From contig WOAB01000595.1 in NCBI GenBank assembly GCA_027886185.1, positions 2,852,001-2,916,000 on the forward strand: a stretch of 64,000 nt of DNA, given 5' to 3'. Source of the stretch: Rheum nobile. Lineage: Eukaryota; Streptophyta; Magnoliopsida; Caryophyllales; Polygonaceae. Under the pieces are notes generated by a model, which did not search any database, was not told the origin of the DNA, and saw only the letters and a program-made list of their open reading frames with translations. Positions 45,487 through 57,160 of the stretch are shown in pieces (within the stretch, counting starts at the first letter, position 1; the number at the start of each line of letters is the position of its first letter). The translations under genes and the position numbers were made by a program.

Positions 45487-46852
45487 ATGGAGCAATTAGA
45501 CGAGATTGTATTGGACCCCTCAAAGCCAAAACAAACGGTAAGGATCAGGTTAGATCTAAATGACTCGACCATAGCCGACCTAGTGAAATTTTTACGATCT
45601 AACGCCAACTGCTTTGCCTGGTCACATGAGGATATGATAGGAATTTTACCCGATGTTATCACTCACAAGCTAAATGTAGATCCAGCCTACCCTCCAGTCA
45701 AACAAAAAAGAAGGAAATTTTCACTAGAGTGGAACAAGATCGTAGACGACGAAGTTAAAATTTTACTAGAGACATGTAAAATCAGGGAAGTCAAGTACCC
45801 TGAATGGCTGGCATGTCGTGCTGCAAAAGAAAAATGGCAAATGGAGAGTCTGCATTGACTTCACAGACCTGAACAAGGCATGTCCTAAGGATTCCTTTCC
45901 CTTACCGCACATCGATGCGATGGTCGACGTGACTGCAAGCCACGAAATGCTCACATTTATGGACGCGTTCAGTGGGTACAACAAAATCCTAATGGACCCG
46001 GACGACCATGAAAAAACAGCCTTCATAACCAGCCAAATTACATATTGCTACAAAGTTATGCCCTTTGGACTAAAAAATGCAAGGGCCACATACCAACGAC
46101 TCGTCAACAAGATGTTCAAGGACCAAATTGGGGACACCATGGAAGTATACATAGACGACATGTTGGTCAAATCAAAAGCAACCTAAGATCACATCGGACA
46201 TCTAATAGAAACATTCAAAGTGCTAAAGAGGTATAACATGAAGCTAAATCCTACTAAATGTTCATTTGGAGTATCCTCAAGGAAATTCCTAGGATATATG
46301 GTGACCCAAAGAGGAATAGAAGGCAGTCTGGATCAGATCAAAGGGATCGTTAACTTGAGATCCCCCAGATGTGTCAAGGACGTCCAAAAGTTAACAGGGC
46401 GAATAACAACACTCAACAGATACATATCAAAATCCTCCGATAAGTGCAAACTTTTCTATGAAGCTCTGAAGAAGAATAAGTCATTTGAATGGACAGCGGC
46501 ACACGAACAAGCCTTCCAAGACCTGATAACATATCTAGCAAGTCCATTGCTACTAGCAAAGCCAAAGGACGACGAACCACTACCATTATACCTAGCGGTG
46601 TCGGAGTCGGCAGTAAGTGCAGTCCTAACAAGAGAAGAAGACGGAAAACAATCTTTGGTCTACTATGTAAGTCGCTTTCTACTCCCGGCTGAATCAAGAT
46701 ACACATCGCTCAAAAAATTAGTCTTAGCTCTAGTGATGGAGTCAAACAAACTAAGGCCCTATTTTGAATCACACGTTATTATTGTGCGGACTAACCATCC
46801 CATGAAAGCCATCGTGAGGAAACCAGAATTCACAGGACGAATGTCAAAATGA
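45487..46852 (+). pseudogene. Tat reverse transcriptase and first RNase H
   Basis: Linker and RT fingers (NCFAWSHEDMIGILPDVITH, DEVKILLETCKIREVKYPEW). A frameshift near 45815-45835 leads to QKKNGKWRVCIDFTDLNKAC, MDAFSGYNKILM, VMPFGLKNARATYQRL and catalytic VYIDDMLVKSK. A TAA follows at 46184. It resumes with NPTKCSFGVSSRKFLGYMVT, then EWTAAHEQAFQDLITYLASP, LYLAVSESAVSAVL and YVSRFLLPAESRYTSLKKLV (first RNase H, degenerate as expected in this lineage). TGA at 46850. Confidence 0.9.
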
Positions 46853-47620
46853 GCAATACACTTGAGTGGCTTCGACATCGAATATGATCCAAGGACATCA
46901 ATTAAGTCTCAAGCTTTGGCAGACTTTGTGGCCGATTTCAGCCCAACATTAGAGCAAGAAGCCACAAAGGAGGTCGCACAACTGACGACCGAAGAAGACA
47001 GAGGCACATGGCAACTCCATATAGATGGAGCATCAAACGTAAAAGGGGTCGGACTAGGAGTTGTATTAAAATCGCCACAAGGAGACCATATAGCCCAAGC
47101 TGTGAGGTCCGAATGGGATGCGACCAACAATAAAGCAGAGTACGAGGCACTCATATTTAGACTAACACTTGCACAAGACCTCATAATCCAAAGCATCGAG
47201 GTGATATGCGACTCCCTCCTAATTGTCAATCAGGTTCAAGGGTCGTATGCCGCTAAGGACGACATGATGATGGCTTATCTGGACGTCGTAAAAAAATTAG
47301 CAGAAAAATTCCAAAATTTCACCATCAGGCAAGTCCCAGACGACCTCAACACTCAAGTCGACGCCCTGACAAACCTCGGGTCGGCCTTATACCCTAATGA
47401 CTTCCGCAACATCCCCCTAGCACACGTCACGACTCCAACAGTCCCCAAGATCCACAAAGCGACCAACAACATCGACACTCGAATAGTGGACGAACTATCC
47501 TTAGAAGAAGTAGCCTCAGCAGAAGTAGGTGACAACACCAAAGATGATATCATAAACAATCAAGACGTCTGGACTACACCCTACATCTCCCAACAGACAA
47601 AGGAGAAGCCAAGAAACTAA
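46853..47620 (+). pseudogene. Second, archaeal-type RNase H (aRNH)
   Basis: WQLHIDGASNVKGVGLGVVL gives the first Asp, NNKAEYEALIFRLTLAQDL the Glu, EVICDSLLIVNQVQGSYAAK the second Asp, and VPDDLNTQVDALTNLGSALY the last Asp. All four catalytic acids of the archaeal-type RNase H are present. This domain, acquired in addition to the normal RNase H, marks the Tat lineage. It is the best-preserved part of the element (252 codons open). The linker to integrase ends at TAA 47618. Confidence 0.88.
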
Positions 47621-48382
47621 AGGTACGAGCAGCAACCTTCGATCCAAAAGACGATATCTTGTTCAAACGATCTGTCACATGATTATCCATCCAATGCCTA
47701 AAAACAACTGAAGTCCAACGCATCTTACAATCCTTACACGACGGAGAATGCAAAAACCATACCGAAGGGCGTAGTCTGTCGGGTAAGGCTCTCAGAACAG
47801 GATACTATTGGCCAACGATGAACAAAGATGCAACAAATTACGTCAAGAAATGTGACGCATGTCAATGGCACGCACCCATCACCCATCAACCATAAAAAAT
47901 GCTACACCCGACGTTAGCACCATGGCTGCTCATGAGATGGGGAATGGACATCGTGGGGAAACTGCCACCAGCATCAAGACAATGCGTCGTTTTCCTTGCT
48001 ATGATTGATAATTTTTCTAAATGGATTGAAGCTGAAGCATATCGAGAGGTAAAAGAAAACCACGTCATTTCATTAATAAAACATAACATCCTATGTATAT
48101 TTGGTGTGCCATAAGAAATCGTATACGACAATGGCTCCCAATTCATCGGCATCAATTTGCGATCCTTTTGCAAACAATGGAACATCAATTTGATCAGATC
48201 CACACCTCGATACCCACAGTCTGATGGACAAGCTTAGTCTAGTAACAAGATCATCATAAACAATCTCAAGCAGCGTCTCACATGGGTGAAAGGAAGATGG
48301 GCCGATGAGCTCCCCCTAATACTTTGGTCTGACAGAACCACTCCAAAGAATGCGACCGACCAATCACCCTTTTCATTGGTCT
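47621..48382 (+). pseudogene. Tat integrase, truncated
   Basis: HHCC region LHDGECKNHTEGRSLSG ... KKCDACQWHAP, a TAA at about 47895, then the rve core. First Asp in LMRWGMDIVGKLPPAS, second Asp in IVYDNGSQF (preceded by TAA at about 48113). The expected catalytic Glu in GQAESSNK is replaced by TAG (48236-48238, GAG to TAG). The frame runs on through LKQRLTWVKGRWADELPLIL and NATDQSPFSLV to the break at 48382. No catalytic function is possible. Confidence 0.88.
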
Positions 48383-48913
48383 TGTAATACCCCTCATTTT
48401 TAGTAAGGGTACTTGGGTATTTTTCCCCAACCCTCGTTCTGAAATCGTATCGCTTTCGGAAAAATTCGGATTTTCTGTAACATGTCTGATCTCTGTAATT
48501 TTTCCCTGAGTGGTATAAATTACATTCGACGTATTTTTCGGGGCTTAGAATATTTGTTTGGGTACAAGTATATTAATTTCGGAGTTTAAACCCATGCCAA
48601 GCCCTTTCCCGGGCCAAAAGACGCGGAAAAGGAATTTCCGCGACCGCGGCATTGTCCACCGCGACTGCGGAATAATGGCTCTCAGAAGAGCTGGGCACAG
48701 GAATATTCCGCGACCACGGAAAAAGTTCCGCGATCGCGGAAAAAGTTTCGCGACCGCGGAAAACTCGGACACGCCAGCGACGCTTCGTCTTCCGAGCCTC
48801 GTCGTCCGTGCCTCCGTTGATCGCCCGACTCGCCGTCGATCTTGTCGGGGCTGGGCTTCTCCATGGGCTATATATAGTGGTCAATTTGGGAGGGTTTAGG
48901 GGCACCCAAATCT

Positions 48914-48984
<71 letters not shown>

Positions 48985-49352
48985 TGCTTGCTCGCCGGAG
49001 TTCCAAGCCCTCGCCGGAATTTTTGAAGTGTCGCCGGAGGCCTCGCCGGGAGTTGTAGCAGCCTTGGAGTGGTGCATTGGAGGCGCAAGGAAGGCTGGAG
49101 TCGAAGCCTTCGCGAACCAAGCCCTCTCGCATCATCGTCGGTGAGTTTCTCGTCACTTTAGAGTCGCCAGAGTTCATGGCCGCGACCGCGGCAGTGACAA
49201 GGTCGGCCGCGTCCGCGGCCGCTGTCCTCGACGCTCGCGGACGATGTCCTCCACGCCCGCGACTGTGGAATCCCAACCGCGGATTGCCTTGGCAATCGCG
49301 ATCGCAAGGGCTTCGACCGCGGATTGCCTTGGCAATCGCGATCGCGAGTGCC
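48383..49352 (+). repeat. Tekay-like LTR, 5' part, plus orientation
   Basis: Begins TGTAATACCCCTC right inside the Tat integrase and carries TATA box GCTATATATAG (48869-48878), a long TC repeat and GC-rich CCGCGACCGCGG-like motifs. It ends near 49352, where it joins the RT of an oppositely oriented gag-pol. The same LTR in minus orientation ends GGGGGTGTTACA (complement at 55055 and 57492), so the family LTR is TGTAAT...GTTACA. Summed pieces suggest about 2.4 kb. Confidence 0.75.
48915..48981 (+). repeat. TC dinucleotide repeat in the LTR leader
   Basis: Over 30 TC units just downstream of the expected start site. The other copies of this LTR have only about 8-10 units (54446-54466, 56867-56885, minus). 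Confidence 0.95.
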
Positions 49353-50490
49353 CCAAGGTGATGCACTCGGCCTTATATATCCTTTCTCAAGAAGGTCCTC
49401 GAGTTGTTTCTTCAACTCTTGCATCTCAGCTGGAGCCATCCGGTACGGTGCCTTGGAGATTGGCGCGGTACCAGGCTCGAGATCAATGGTAAACTCCATG
49501 TAACGATTCGGGGGTAAACCGGGAATCTCCGTCGGAAAGACATTCGGAAATTCGCGAATGACCGGAATATCAAGAACTGACGGCTCATCTTTCTTGGGTT
49601 TATCCAGATAGTACAGGTACCGGACACATCATTGTCGAAGTAGCTGATACGCAGACATCGCAATGATGAGCTTGCCGTTATCAGCGTCATTTCGACCCTT
49701 AAACTTGCATACAAACTGGCCCCTGGATGAAACTGTCACAGTCCTTGAACTGAAATCGATCACCGCTCCATGACGCGTCAACCAATCCATACCGAGAATA
49801 ATGTCGTATGGAGCCATGTCTATACAGATCAAATCTGCTTCGAACTTTCTACCCTGAATGGTAATCGGAAATTCCGACAGACACTTGGATCCTACTAAAT
49901 GTTCACCATTGGGAAGATTGACTATGAAAGGCTCACAAGCCTCATTGCATACTAAACCTAGCTTACTTACGCAACTTTCTGAGATGAAAGAATGAGTAGC
50001 ACCCGAATCAAAAAGTATACACACAGAAGTAGAATAGAGGTATAGAGTACCTTGAGTAGTAGGAGCATTTGGTCCATCAGCCTCACGCATCTCGTACAGT
50101 CGCTGACCTTGACCTCTTGAAGAAGCTGGGGCTTTCCCCTTGTTCTGCGCAGTTGTCTGCGTCGAAGGACTAGGAGCCTCCACTGGTCTGAATCGGGGTC
50201 GGTTGTTATGACTAACGGACCCTTGCTGTGACTCAGCTCCTTTCTGTCTCCTCTGCGGACAAAATGTTTGCAAGTGCCCCTCCTTCCCGCAGCCAAAGCA
50301 CGTCTTCCTTTCCTTCGGACACTCATTGCTCTTGTGCCCGGGTGTACCACAGTTGTAGCACTGGATCAGATTTTTGCCCTGGCCCGAACGTTGCGTAGAC
50401 CCTCCGTGAGTCATCTCCGTTCTAGCTCGGCCAGACTTGGCAAAGTTTGACGGTGGCGCGGGTCGCCTGAACCCACCTGCCTGAGGTTGG
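49353..50490 (-). pseudogene. Tekay-like knuckles, protease and RT start
   Basis: Minus strand, same frame as gag after a TAG at 50493. Two zinc knuckles CYNCGTPGHKSNEC and CFGCGKEGHLQTFC, then retropepsin CILFDSGATHSFISE and DIILGMDWLTRHGAVIDFSS. A TGA at 49629 (Gly in the other copy) is followed by the linker YLDKPKKDEPSVLDIPVIRE and the RT start MEFTIDLEPGTAPISKAPYR, KGYIRPSASPWG. Truncated at about 49353 by the junction with the plus-oriented LTR. The DSGATHSFIS and single gag-pol frame fit chromovirus Tekay/Del. Confidence 0.88.
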
Positions 50491-50492
50491 CT

Positions 50493-51563
50493 CTATGCCG
50501 GTCTCTGGCGATTGCGCTTCATACCCGACTCCTCCAGAGTCACCTCCAACTTATAAGCTGCATCCACGTACTGCTCCAGAGTAGAGCATCCGTGACGTAC
50601 CATCAGTGGCTTAATGTCCGGATTCATCCACTCATGGAAATGCCAGATATTCTGCTCATCACTGGACACTTCCGGCCCAGCGTACTGCAACAGGTGATTG
50701 AACTTGGCCGCAAGATCAGTCACTTTCAATCCATCCGTCCTCGGATAGAGAAACTCCTTATGCTTCTCTTCCCTCATAGCTCGGGAAAAGAATCGATCAG
50801 TCATCTTCGCCTTAAACATTCCCCAGTTCAACCCAGGGTGATCAGCTAGACCGGTGCTTTCCCACCATTCACTAGCTACCTCCTTCAGTTGAAGGGAAGC
50901 AATGTGCACCTTCTCCGCTTCAGTGCACTCGACGTTTTTGAACAGTCGTTCCATGTGCGAGAACCAATATGCCATTCTGACTGGCTCTCCCTTCCCATAA
51001 TAGCTGTCAGGCCTCATAGAGCTAATGGCCTTCAGCGCTCGACCATAATTGCCTCTGTTCCTGACCGCATCCTCATGGGGTACATGGATATCTGGCTCCT
51101 CGAATCTAGGAACCATAGGAGGAATTGGCACACCTTGTGCCTGAGGCGCGATTGGTCGCATAATATCGGTGACTGCTTGCATCACAATCCCCCGAATAGC
51201 CTCAATTGCCGCAGCATCGAAAATAACTGGAGCGTTGACCGGAACTTGGTCACTGCCCACTGGATTGTTGTGAGAAACAGACTCGTTCTCATCCAATGGA
51301 TTCGCGGTATTCCCTAGATTCAGTCTGGGGTCGTTGCTTGGCCCAACACCAACACGAATGGTGTTCCTTGTGTTCATCATCTGTTTACCGATCAAATTCC
51401 AAGTATTTCGCAACATTAATATCATCTCAACATGCATAACGTATAAAATTGACTCGGAATAGATCAACTGGTAAACCTTCATTGATGAACTGAAACTGAG
51501 TTTGAAAGGGTTACATGGAAAAATTCTTCCAAGCGACAAGGCAAAATTGCTTGGAGAATACAA
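50493..51563 (-). pseudogene. Tekay-like gag
   Basis: Likely start MMNTRNTIRVGVGPSN (about 51381); the first ATG at 51563 adds non-family sequence. Contains ALKAISSMRPDSYYGKGEPV, FSHMERLFKNVECTEAEKVH, SEWWESTGLADHPGLNWGMF, DLAAKFNHLLQYAGPE, the Retrotrans_gag fold. It ends at TAG 50493-50495, where the second copy has CAG, so the stop is a C to T change and gag-pol was one reading frame. Confidence 0.88.
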
Positions 51564-51628
51564 TGCTATCCAAACGAAACAACCGAAATACTAGAAAAGA
51601 AAAACGCTAAACTTAACACCGGCTCCCA

Positions 51629-52680
51629 TCATGGTGCCTCTAAAAGACTCCTATAATAGGAAGCCCTCATGCACTGCTTCTTCGCACGGGGTCTATCATC
51701 GGGGTCTGGTGTCGGACTCCTTACCCTATTCGGCTCTAGAGGACACTGCTCATCTCTCGGGCTCGGTGCCCTCGGCCTTTCCCTAGGCGCGGGAACACTC
51801 GATACAGTCCTATCGGATCCTGGTGAGTAGCAAAACTCCTCCAGAAACCATGGTTGGAAGTCTGCCCTGTTCACCTCATACTGTGGGTCGAGTAACAACC
51901 TAGCCTGGCGAATATACTCCTGGAGCTCATGGACGTCCCCAAGCATTCGGGAGAGACCGAGCTCAGTCTCGTATGTCCTCTCCTCCATGTCGTATAGGGC
52001 GTTCGACCACTCATCCAGTCGCTCCTCCAGTACTTGGGGCCTAGGCCTGGCCTGGCCTGTTGAGTCAGGACCACAACTGGTGTACCCATCGACTCCCACG
52101 GCCTTGCCCTCATGCGAGCACGCTCAACCATCTCTTCTACCTGCCGATGAGCCTCAGAGGAAGCCATCTCACTCTGATGAAGCACGTGCCGAGAAGTAGG
52201 GCTCACCATCGGCCTTCTCGGAGTGAGGATAAATTGTGAGCCCTCATATGCATCCCGCGGCCCACTCCTCCTCCTGGCTGTACCTTCAGCACTAAGTGCC
52301 TCCCAAGTGGCAGGAGACAATGGCGAATACTCCCTCTCAAGTGGCGACGTCGGACTCGGGAAGATGAATTCCATCTCCGGATCCTCGCAGTCCACCAGTA
52401 AGTGCTCTAAGCCATCGGACTCATAATCCTGCCCCTCGAGGTCCTCCTCAGGGTCCTCCTCCTCTTCCGGGTCTTCCTCCGGATCCTCCTCTGGATCTTC
52501 CTCCGGGTCTTCCTCAGGATCCTCCTCAATTTCGAAGTCGTCGTCGTAGTACCCTCCAAGGTACTGTGCCGGCTCTTCTTCCTCCTCAGTGTCCTCCCTT
52601 GGCTCCGCTTCAGGCTCTGTTGCAGGAACCTTGGCCTTGTCGAACACTAACACCACCGACTCCTCGAGTACGGTCTTCAC
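51629..52680 (-). pseudogene. Acidic ORF upstream of Tekay-like gag
   Basis: The minus-strand frame 51871-52680 starts MKTVLEESVVLVFDKAK, followed by a strongly acidic tract with five or more EDPEEDPEE-type repeats (52430-52520), then Ser/Pro-rich sequence. Around 52090 a one-base frameshift moves coherent coding to 51629-52099 (LEERLDEWSNALYDMEERTY, LHELQEY-like coiled-coil, QPWFLEEFCYSPGSDR) ending TAG/TGA near 51629. It lies between the LTR and gag, an unusual place. Function unknown; it might be a gag extension or a captured host sequence. An identical copy lies at 58379-59340. Confidence 0.6.
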
Positions 52681-52727
52681 CTCCTCGGGTGGACTATTGG
52701 GCTCCCCGACCTCAAAGCACGGCGAGG

Positions 52728-54741
52728 GAATATTTCCTTGAAAGTATTACCGCCAGTGACCTCAGATTTCACATCCGAAGTCACCCAAGGCTTAACCATT
52801 CATACAAAACATAAAACACACTGATAATACGAGATATCATAATTTTTATTCAAACCAAAGTCTCGGAATTACATCCGTAAATCCCAAATACAACAGAAAT
52901 ACAAAATATGTTTAATACAGCGAAAGTCTTTTAAATAAATAACATAAGGGTCTTGATCGAAGCGATCACCCGCCTAGGATATTTAACCTGGATAAAACTC
53001 TTAAAAACTTCATCTGCCTTCATCGTCGGTTCTAGCCTTCACGGAACTGAAGTCTACCTGATGTGCCGTATGAGACGGATGACACCAGCCAACATGCAAG
53101 GGAAAATAACTGGTTGGTTAGTCTAATGAAAGACTATGCAAGGGTAAAACAAAAAGGTTCTAAGTAGTCGTATTAGGCTAGACCCATCACTTCTCGAATG
53201 AAAGCCGATGACGATAGTAAACCTCAATACTTCTACGGAAGGATACAAAACAGAAAGATCAAGAGAAGACTCCTAAAGATCGAGTCTTATCGGAAACGTA
53301 TGAAGAGAAGACTCCAAGAGATTGAGTCTTAACGGAAAGTATGACAAGTGTTCGGGAACGTTATAATTTCACACAAGCGTTTAAAAAGACTTGACCATTT
53401 GGGTCCACGGCCAACCTCACCGCGAAATGCGAATTTAGATTTGGAAGGAGGACTTATTCTAATCGAAGTCCGGGCGGTTTCCACGTTGTACTCCTCGCCT
53501 GAGGGTATATTAATTATGTGCATAATCGCACTTATCTTGTTTAATTCCAAAACGTATATTTATGTTATAAGCTTTTAAGATATATCATCTTATCATGAGA
53601 GATATCATAGGGAATAAATTCTGAATGGCGGCACCAACTGTGTGCACCTACCCTGAGTAAGGGTATAGTCATGACCAGAGATAGTATTAGAGAAAAATCC
53701 TCCTAATACCAGTTATAAAGAAACGACTAGACCTCGTAAGGTACAGAGCGTTCCTACGAATACTTGTTTTAACTATAATATATAAGTTCACACATAAAAT
53801 CCACACCAATACCATCATGGCAATAATATATATATAATAGCGTTGTTTCTAGCAGTATATACAACCTATTATAATATGACTTTTTAATTGTATCAATTAT
53901 AAAATCTGTTCCCAAATGAAAACAATAGTTCATCCTAATTTAATTAACAATTAAACAATTGATAATTAATGGAAACATGGAATGATAAGCAAGAGCGAAC
54001 CGCCACTTGCCTTAGTCTAGACGAACGATTGAGCGACGACGGGTTTCTGGGTCCGGAACGGGAACAGAAGTCGGATTACAGATTCCTATGACAATGACCC
54101 ATAACGAAACCCTAGGTTAGATTCGACAATAAAATGATACGAATCTAACAAAGAACGAACGAAATCGAAAGGACGAAAGTCCCGCTCGAGACCGGATCGT
54201 CCAAGGCCACGATCGTGATTGTCAAGGCAATCCGCGATCGCGGCAGTTCATGTCCGCGGTCGCGGCCATGAACTCCGGCGACTCTAAAGGGAGAAAACCT
54301 CACCGGCGACGATGCGAGGGGGCTCGATTCGCGAGGGCTTCGACTCCAACCTTCCTTGCGCCTCCTAAGCACCACTGCAAGGCCACCACGACGACTGGAG
54401 AGAGCTCCGGCGACACTTCGAGAATTCCGGCGAGAGCAAGACAAGCGAGAGAGAGAGAGAGAGATCTGATGTTTGGGTGCTCAAAACCCTCCATCCCGAC
54501 CTCCTTTTATAGCCCAAAGGAGGAGCTCTCCCTGCCCAGATCAACGGTGGCACAGAGGATCAACGGCGGGCGTGAACGACGAGGAGACAGACAACGCGAC
54601 GTTGGCGTGTCTGCATTTTCCGCGGTCGCGGAACTTTTTCCGCGGTCGTGGAATATTCCTGTTCCCAGCTCTTCCGAGAGCCATTTTTCCGCGGTCGCGG
54701 CATAGGCATTTTCGCGTCTTTTTGCCCGGGAGAGGGTTTGG
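52728..54741 (-). repeat. Tekay-like LTR copy 1, minus, lacking both ends
   Basis: Read on plus it runs from CCTTGAAAGTATTACCGCC (near the LTR 3' end) to CCCGGGAGAGGGTTTGG (U3). The terminal GGGGGTGTTACA is missing and replaced at about 52728 by the internal region (GGCGAGGGAATATTT). The minus-strand TATA is GGGCTATAAAAGG (54504-54515). Open frames inside are fortuitous. Confidence 0.75.
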
Positions 54742-55054
54742 TTAGTCTAGACGAACGATTGAACGACGACGGGTTTCTGTGTCCGGAACGGGAACGGAAG
54801 TCGGATTACAGATTCCTACGACAACGACCCATAACAAAACCCTAGGTTAGATTCGACAATTAAAATGATACGAGTCTAAGAAAGAACGAAAGTCCCGCCC
54901 GAGACCGGATCGTCCAAGGCCACGATCGCGATTACCAAGGCAATCCGCGGTCACAGCTGGGATTCCGCGGTCGCGGGCGTCGAGGACAGCGGCCGCGGAC
55001 GCGGCCGACCTTGTCACTGCCGCGGTCGCGGCTGTTCATGGCCGCGACCAAATC
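54742..55054 (-). repeat. Partial LTR segment joined to copy 1
   Basis: Starts TTAGTCTAGACGAACGATTG and repeats the LTR part also found at 54008-54250, ending in GCCGCGACCAAATC next to the TGTAACACCCCC terminus of the following copy. Confidence 0.75.
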
Positions 55055-57160
55055 TGTAACACCCCCAAATAATTCCTTGAAAGTATTACCGCCAGTAACC
55101 TCAGATTTCACATCCGAAGCCACCCAAGGCTTAACCATTCATACAAATTATAAAATACACTGATAAAACAAAATATCATAATCTTTATTTAAACCAAAGT
55201 CTCGGAATTACATCCGTAAATCCGAAATACAACAGAAAAACAGAATATGTTTAATACAGCGGAAGTCTTTTAAATACATAACATAAGGGTCTTGATCGAA
55301 GCGATCACCCGCCTAGGATCTTCAACCTGGATAAAACTCTTAAAAACTTCATCTGCCTTCATCGTCGGTTCTAGCCTTCACGAAACGGAAGTCTACGTGA
55401 TGTGCCGTATGAGACGGATGACACCAGCCAACCATGCAAGGGAAAATAACCGGTTGGTTAGTCTAATGAAAGACTATGCAAGGGTAAAACAGAAAGGTTC
55501 TAAGTAGTCATATTAGGCTAGACCCATCGCTTCTCGAATGAAAGCCGATGACGATAGTAAACCTCAATACTTCTACGGAAGGATACAAAACAGAAAGATC
55601 AAGAGAAGACTCCTAAAGATCGAATCTTATCGGAAACGTATGAAGAGAAGACTCCAAGAGATTGTGTCTTAACGGAAAGTATGACAAGTGTTCGGGAACG
55701 TTATAATTTCACACGAGCGTTTAAAAAGACTTGACCATTTGGGTCCACGACCAACCTCACCGCGAAATACGAATTCAGATTTGGAAGGAGGACTTACTCT
55801 AATCGAAGTCCGGGCGGTTTCCATGTTGTACTCCTCGCCCGAGGGTATATTAATTATGTCCATAATCGCACTTATCTTGTTTAATTCCAAAACGTATATT
55901 TACGTTATAAGCTTTTAAGATATATCATCTCATCATGAGAGATATCAGAGGGAATAAATTCCGAATGGCGGCACCAGCTGTGTGCACCTACCCTGAGTAA
56001 GGGTATAGTTATGACCAGAGAGAGTATTAGGGAAAAATCCTCCTAATACCAGTTATAAAGAAATGACTAGACCTCGCAAGGTACATAGCGTTTCTACGAA
56101 TACTCGTTCTAACTATAATGTATAAGTTCACACATAAAATCCACACCAATACCATCATGGCAATAATATATATATATATATAATAGCGTTGTTTCTAGCA
56201 GTATATACAACCTATTATAATATCACTTTTTAATCGTATCAATTATAAAATATGTTCCCAAATGAAAACAATAGTTCATCCCAATTTAATTAACAATTAA
56301 ACAATTGATAATTAATGGAAACATGGAATGATAAGCAAGAGCAAACCGCCACTTGCCTTAGTCTAGACGAACGATTGAGCGACGACGGGTTTCTGGGTCC
56401 GGAACGGGAACGGAAGTGGGATTACAGATTCCTACGACAACGACCCATAACGAAACCCTAGGTTAGATTTGACAATAAAATGATACGAATCTAACAAAGA
56501 ACGAACGAAATCGAAAGGACGAAAGTCCCTCTCGAGACCGGATCGTCCAAGGCCACGATCGTGATTGCCAAGGCAATCTGCGGTCGTGGTTGGGATTCCG
56601 CGGTCGCGGGCGTCGAGGACAGCGGCCACGGACGCGGCCGACCTTGTCACTGCCGCGGTCCCGGCAGTTCATGTCCGCGGTCGCGGCCATGAACTCCGGC
56701 GACTCTAAAGGGAGAAAACCTCACCGGCGACGATGCGAGGGGGCTCGATTCGCGAGGGCTTCGACTCCAACCTTCCTTGCGCCTCCTAAGCACCACTCTA
56801 AGGCCACCACGACGACTGGCGAGAGCTCCGGCGACACTTCGAGAATTCCGGCGAGAGCAAGACAAGAGAGAGAGAGAGAGAGAGATCTGATGTTTGGGTG
56901 CTCAAAACCCTCCATCCCGGCCTCCTTTTATAGCCCAAAGGAGGAGCTCTCCCTGCCCAGATCAACGGTGGCACAGAGGATCAACGGCGGGCGTGAACGA
57001 CGAGGAGACAGATGATGCGACGTTGGCGTTTGCATTTTGCGCGATCGCGGAACTTTTTCCGCGGTCGCGGAATATTCCTGTGCCCAGCTCTTCTGAGAGC
57101 CATTTTTCCGCGGTCACGGCAGAGGCATTTTTGCGTCTTTTTGCCCGGGAAAGGGTTTGG
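55055..57160 (-). repeat. Tekay-like LTR copy 2, minus
   Basis: Plus-strand left end TGTAACACCCCCAAATAATT is the complement of the LTR 3' terminus. It ends in CCCGGGAAAGGGTTTGG at 57160, the same internal breakpoint as copy 1. About 4-5 percent different from copy 1 by eye. Confidence 0.78.

Larger units (their letters stand above)
42616..48382 (+). mobile_element. Tat-lineage gypsy element with dual RNase H
   Basis: 5' LTR 42616-43131, PBS, then gag, protease, RT, RNase H, a second archaeal-type RNase H and integrase in gypsy order. The extra RNase H and the PBS type place it in the Tat (Ogre/Retand-like) lineage. It stops at 48382 in the integrase C-terminal part (TDQSPFSLV), where a Tekay-like LTR begins. 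The 3' LTR and any aORF of this copy are absent. Confidence 0.88.

Noticed and set aside
48896..49366. Arg-Glu repeat protein on the minus strand
   Set aside because: It is the translation of the TC/GA microsatellite in the LTR leader, not a gene.
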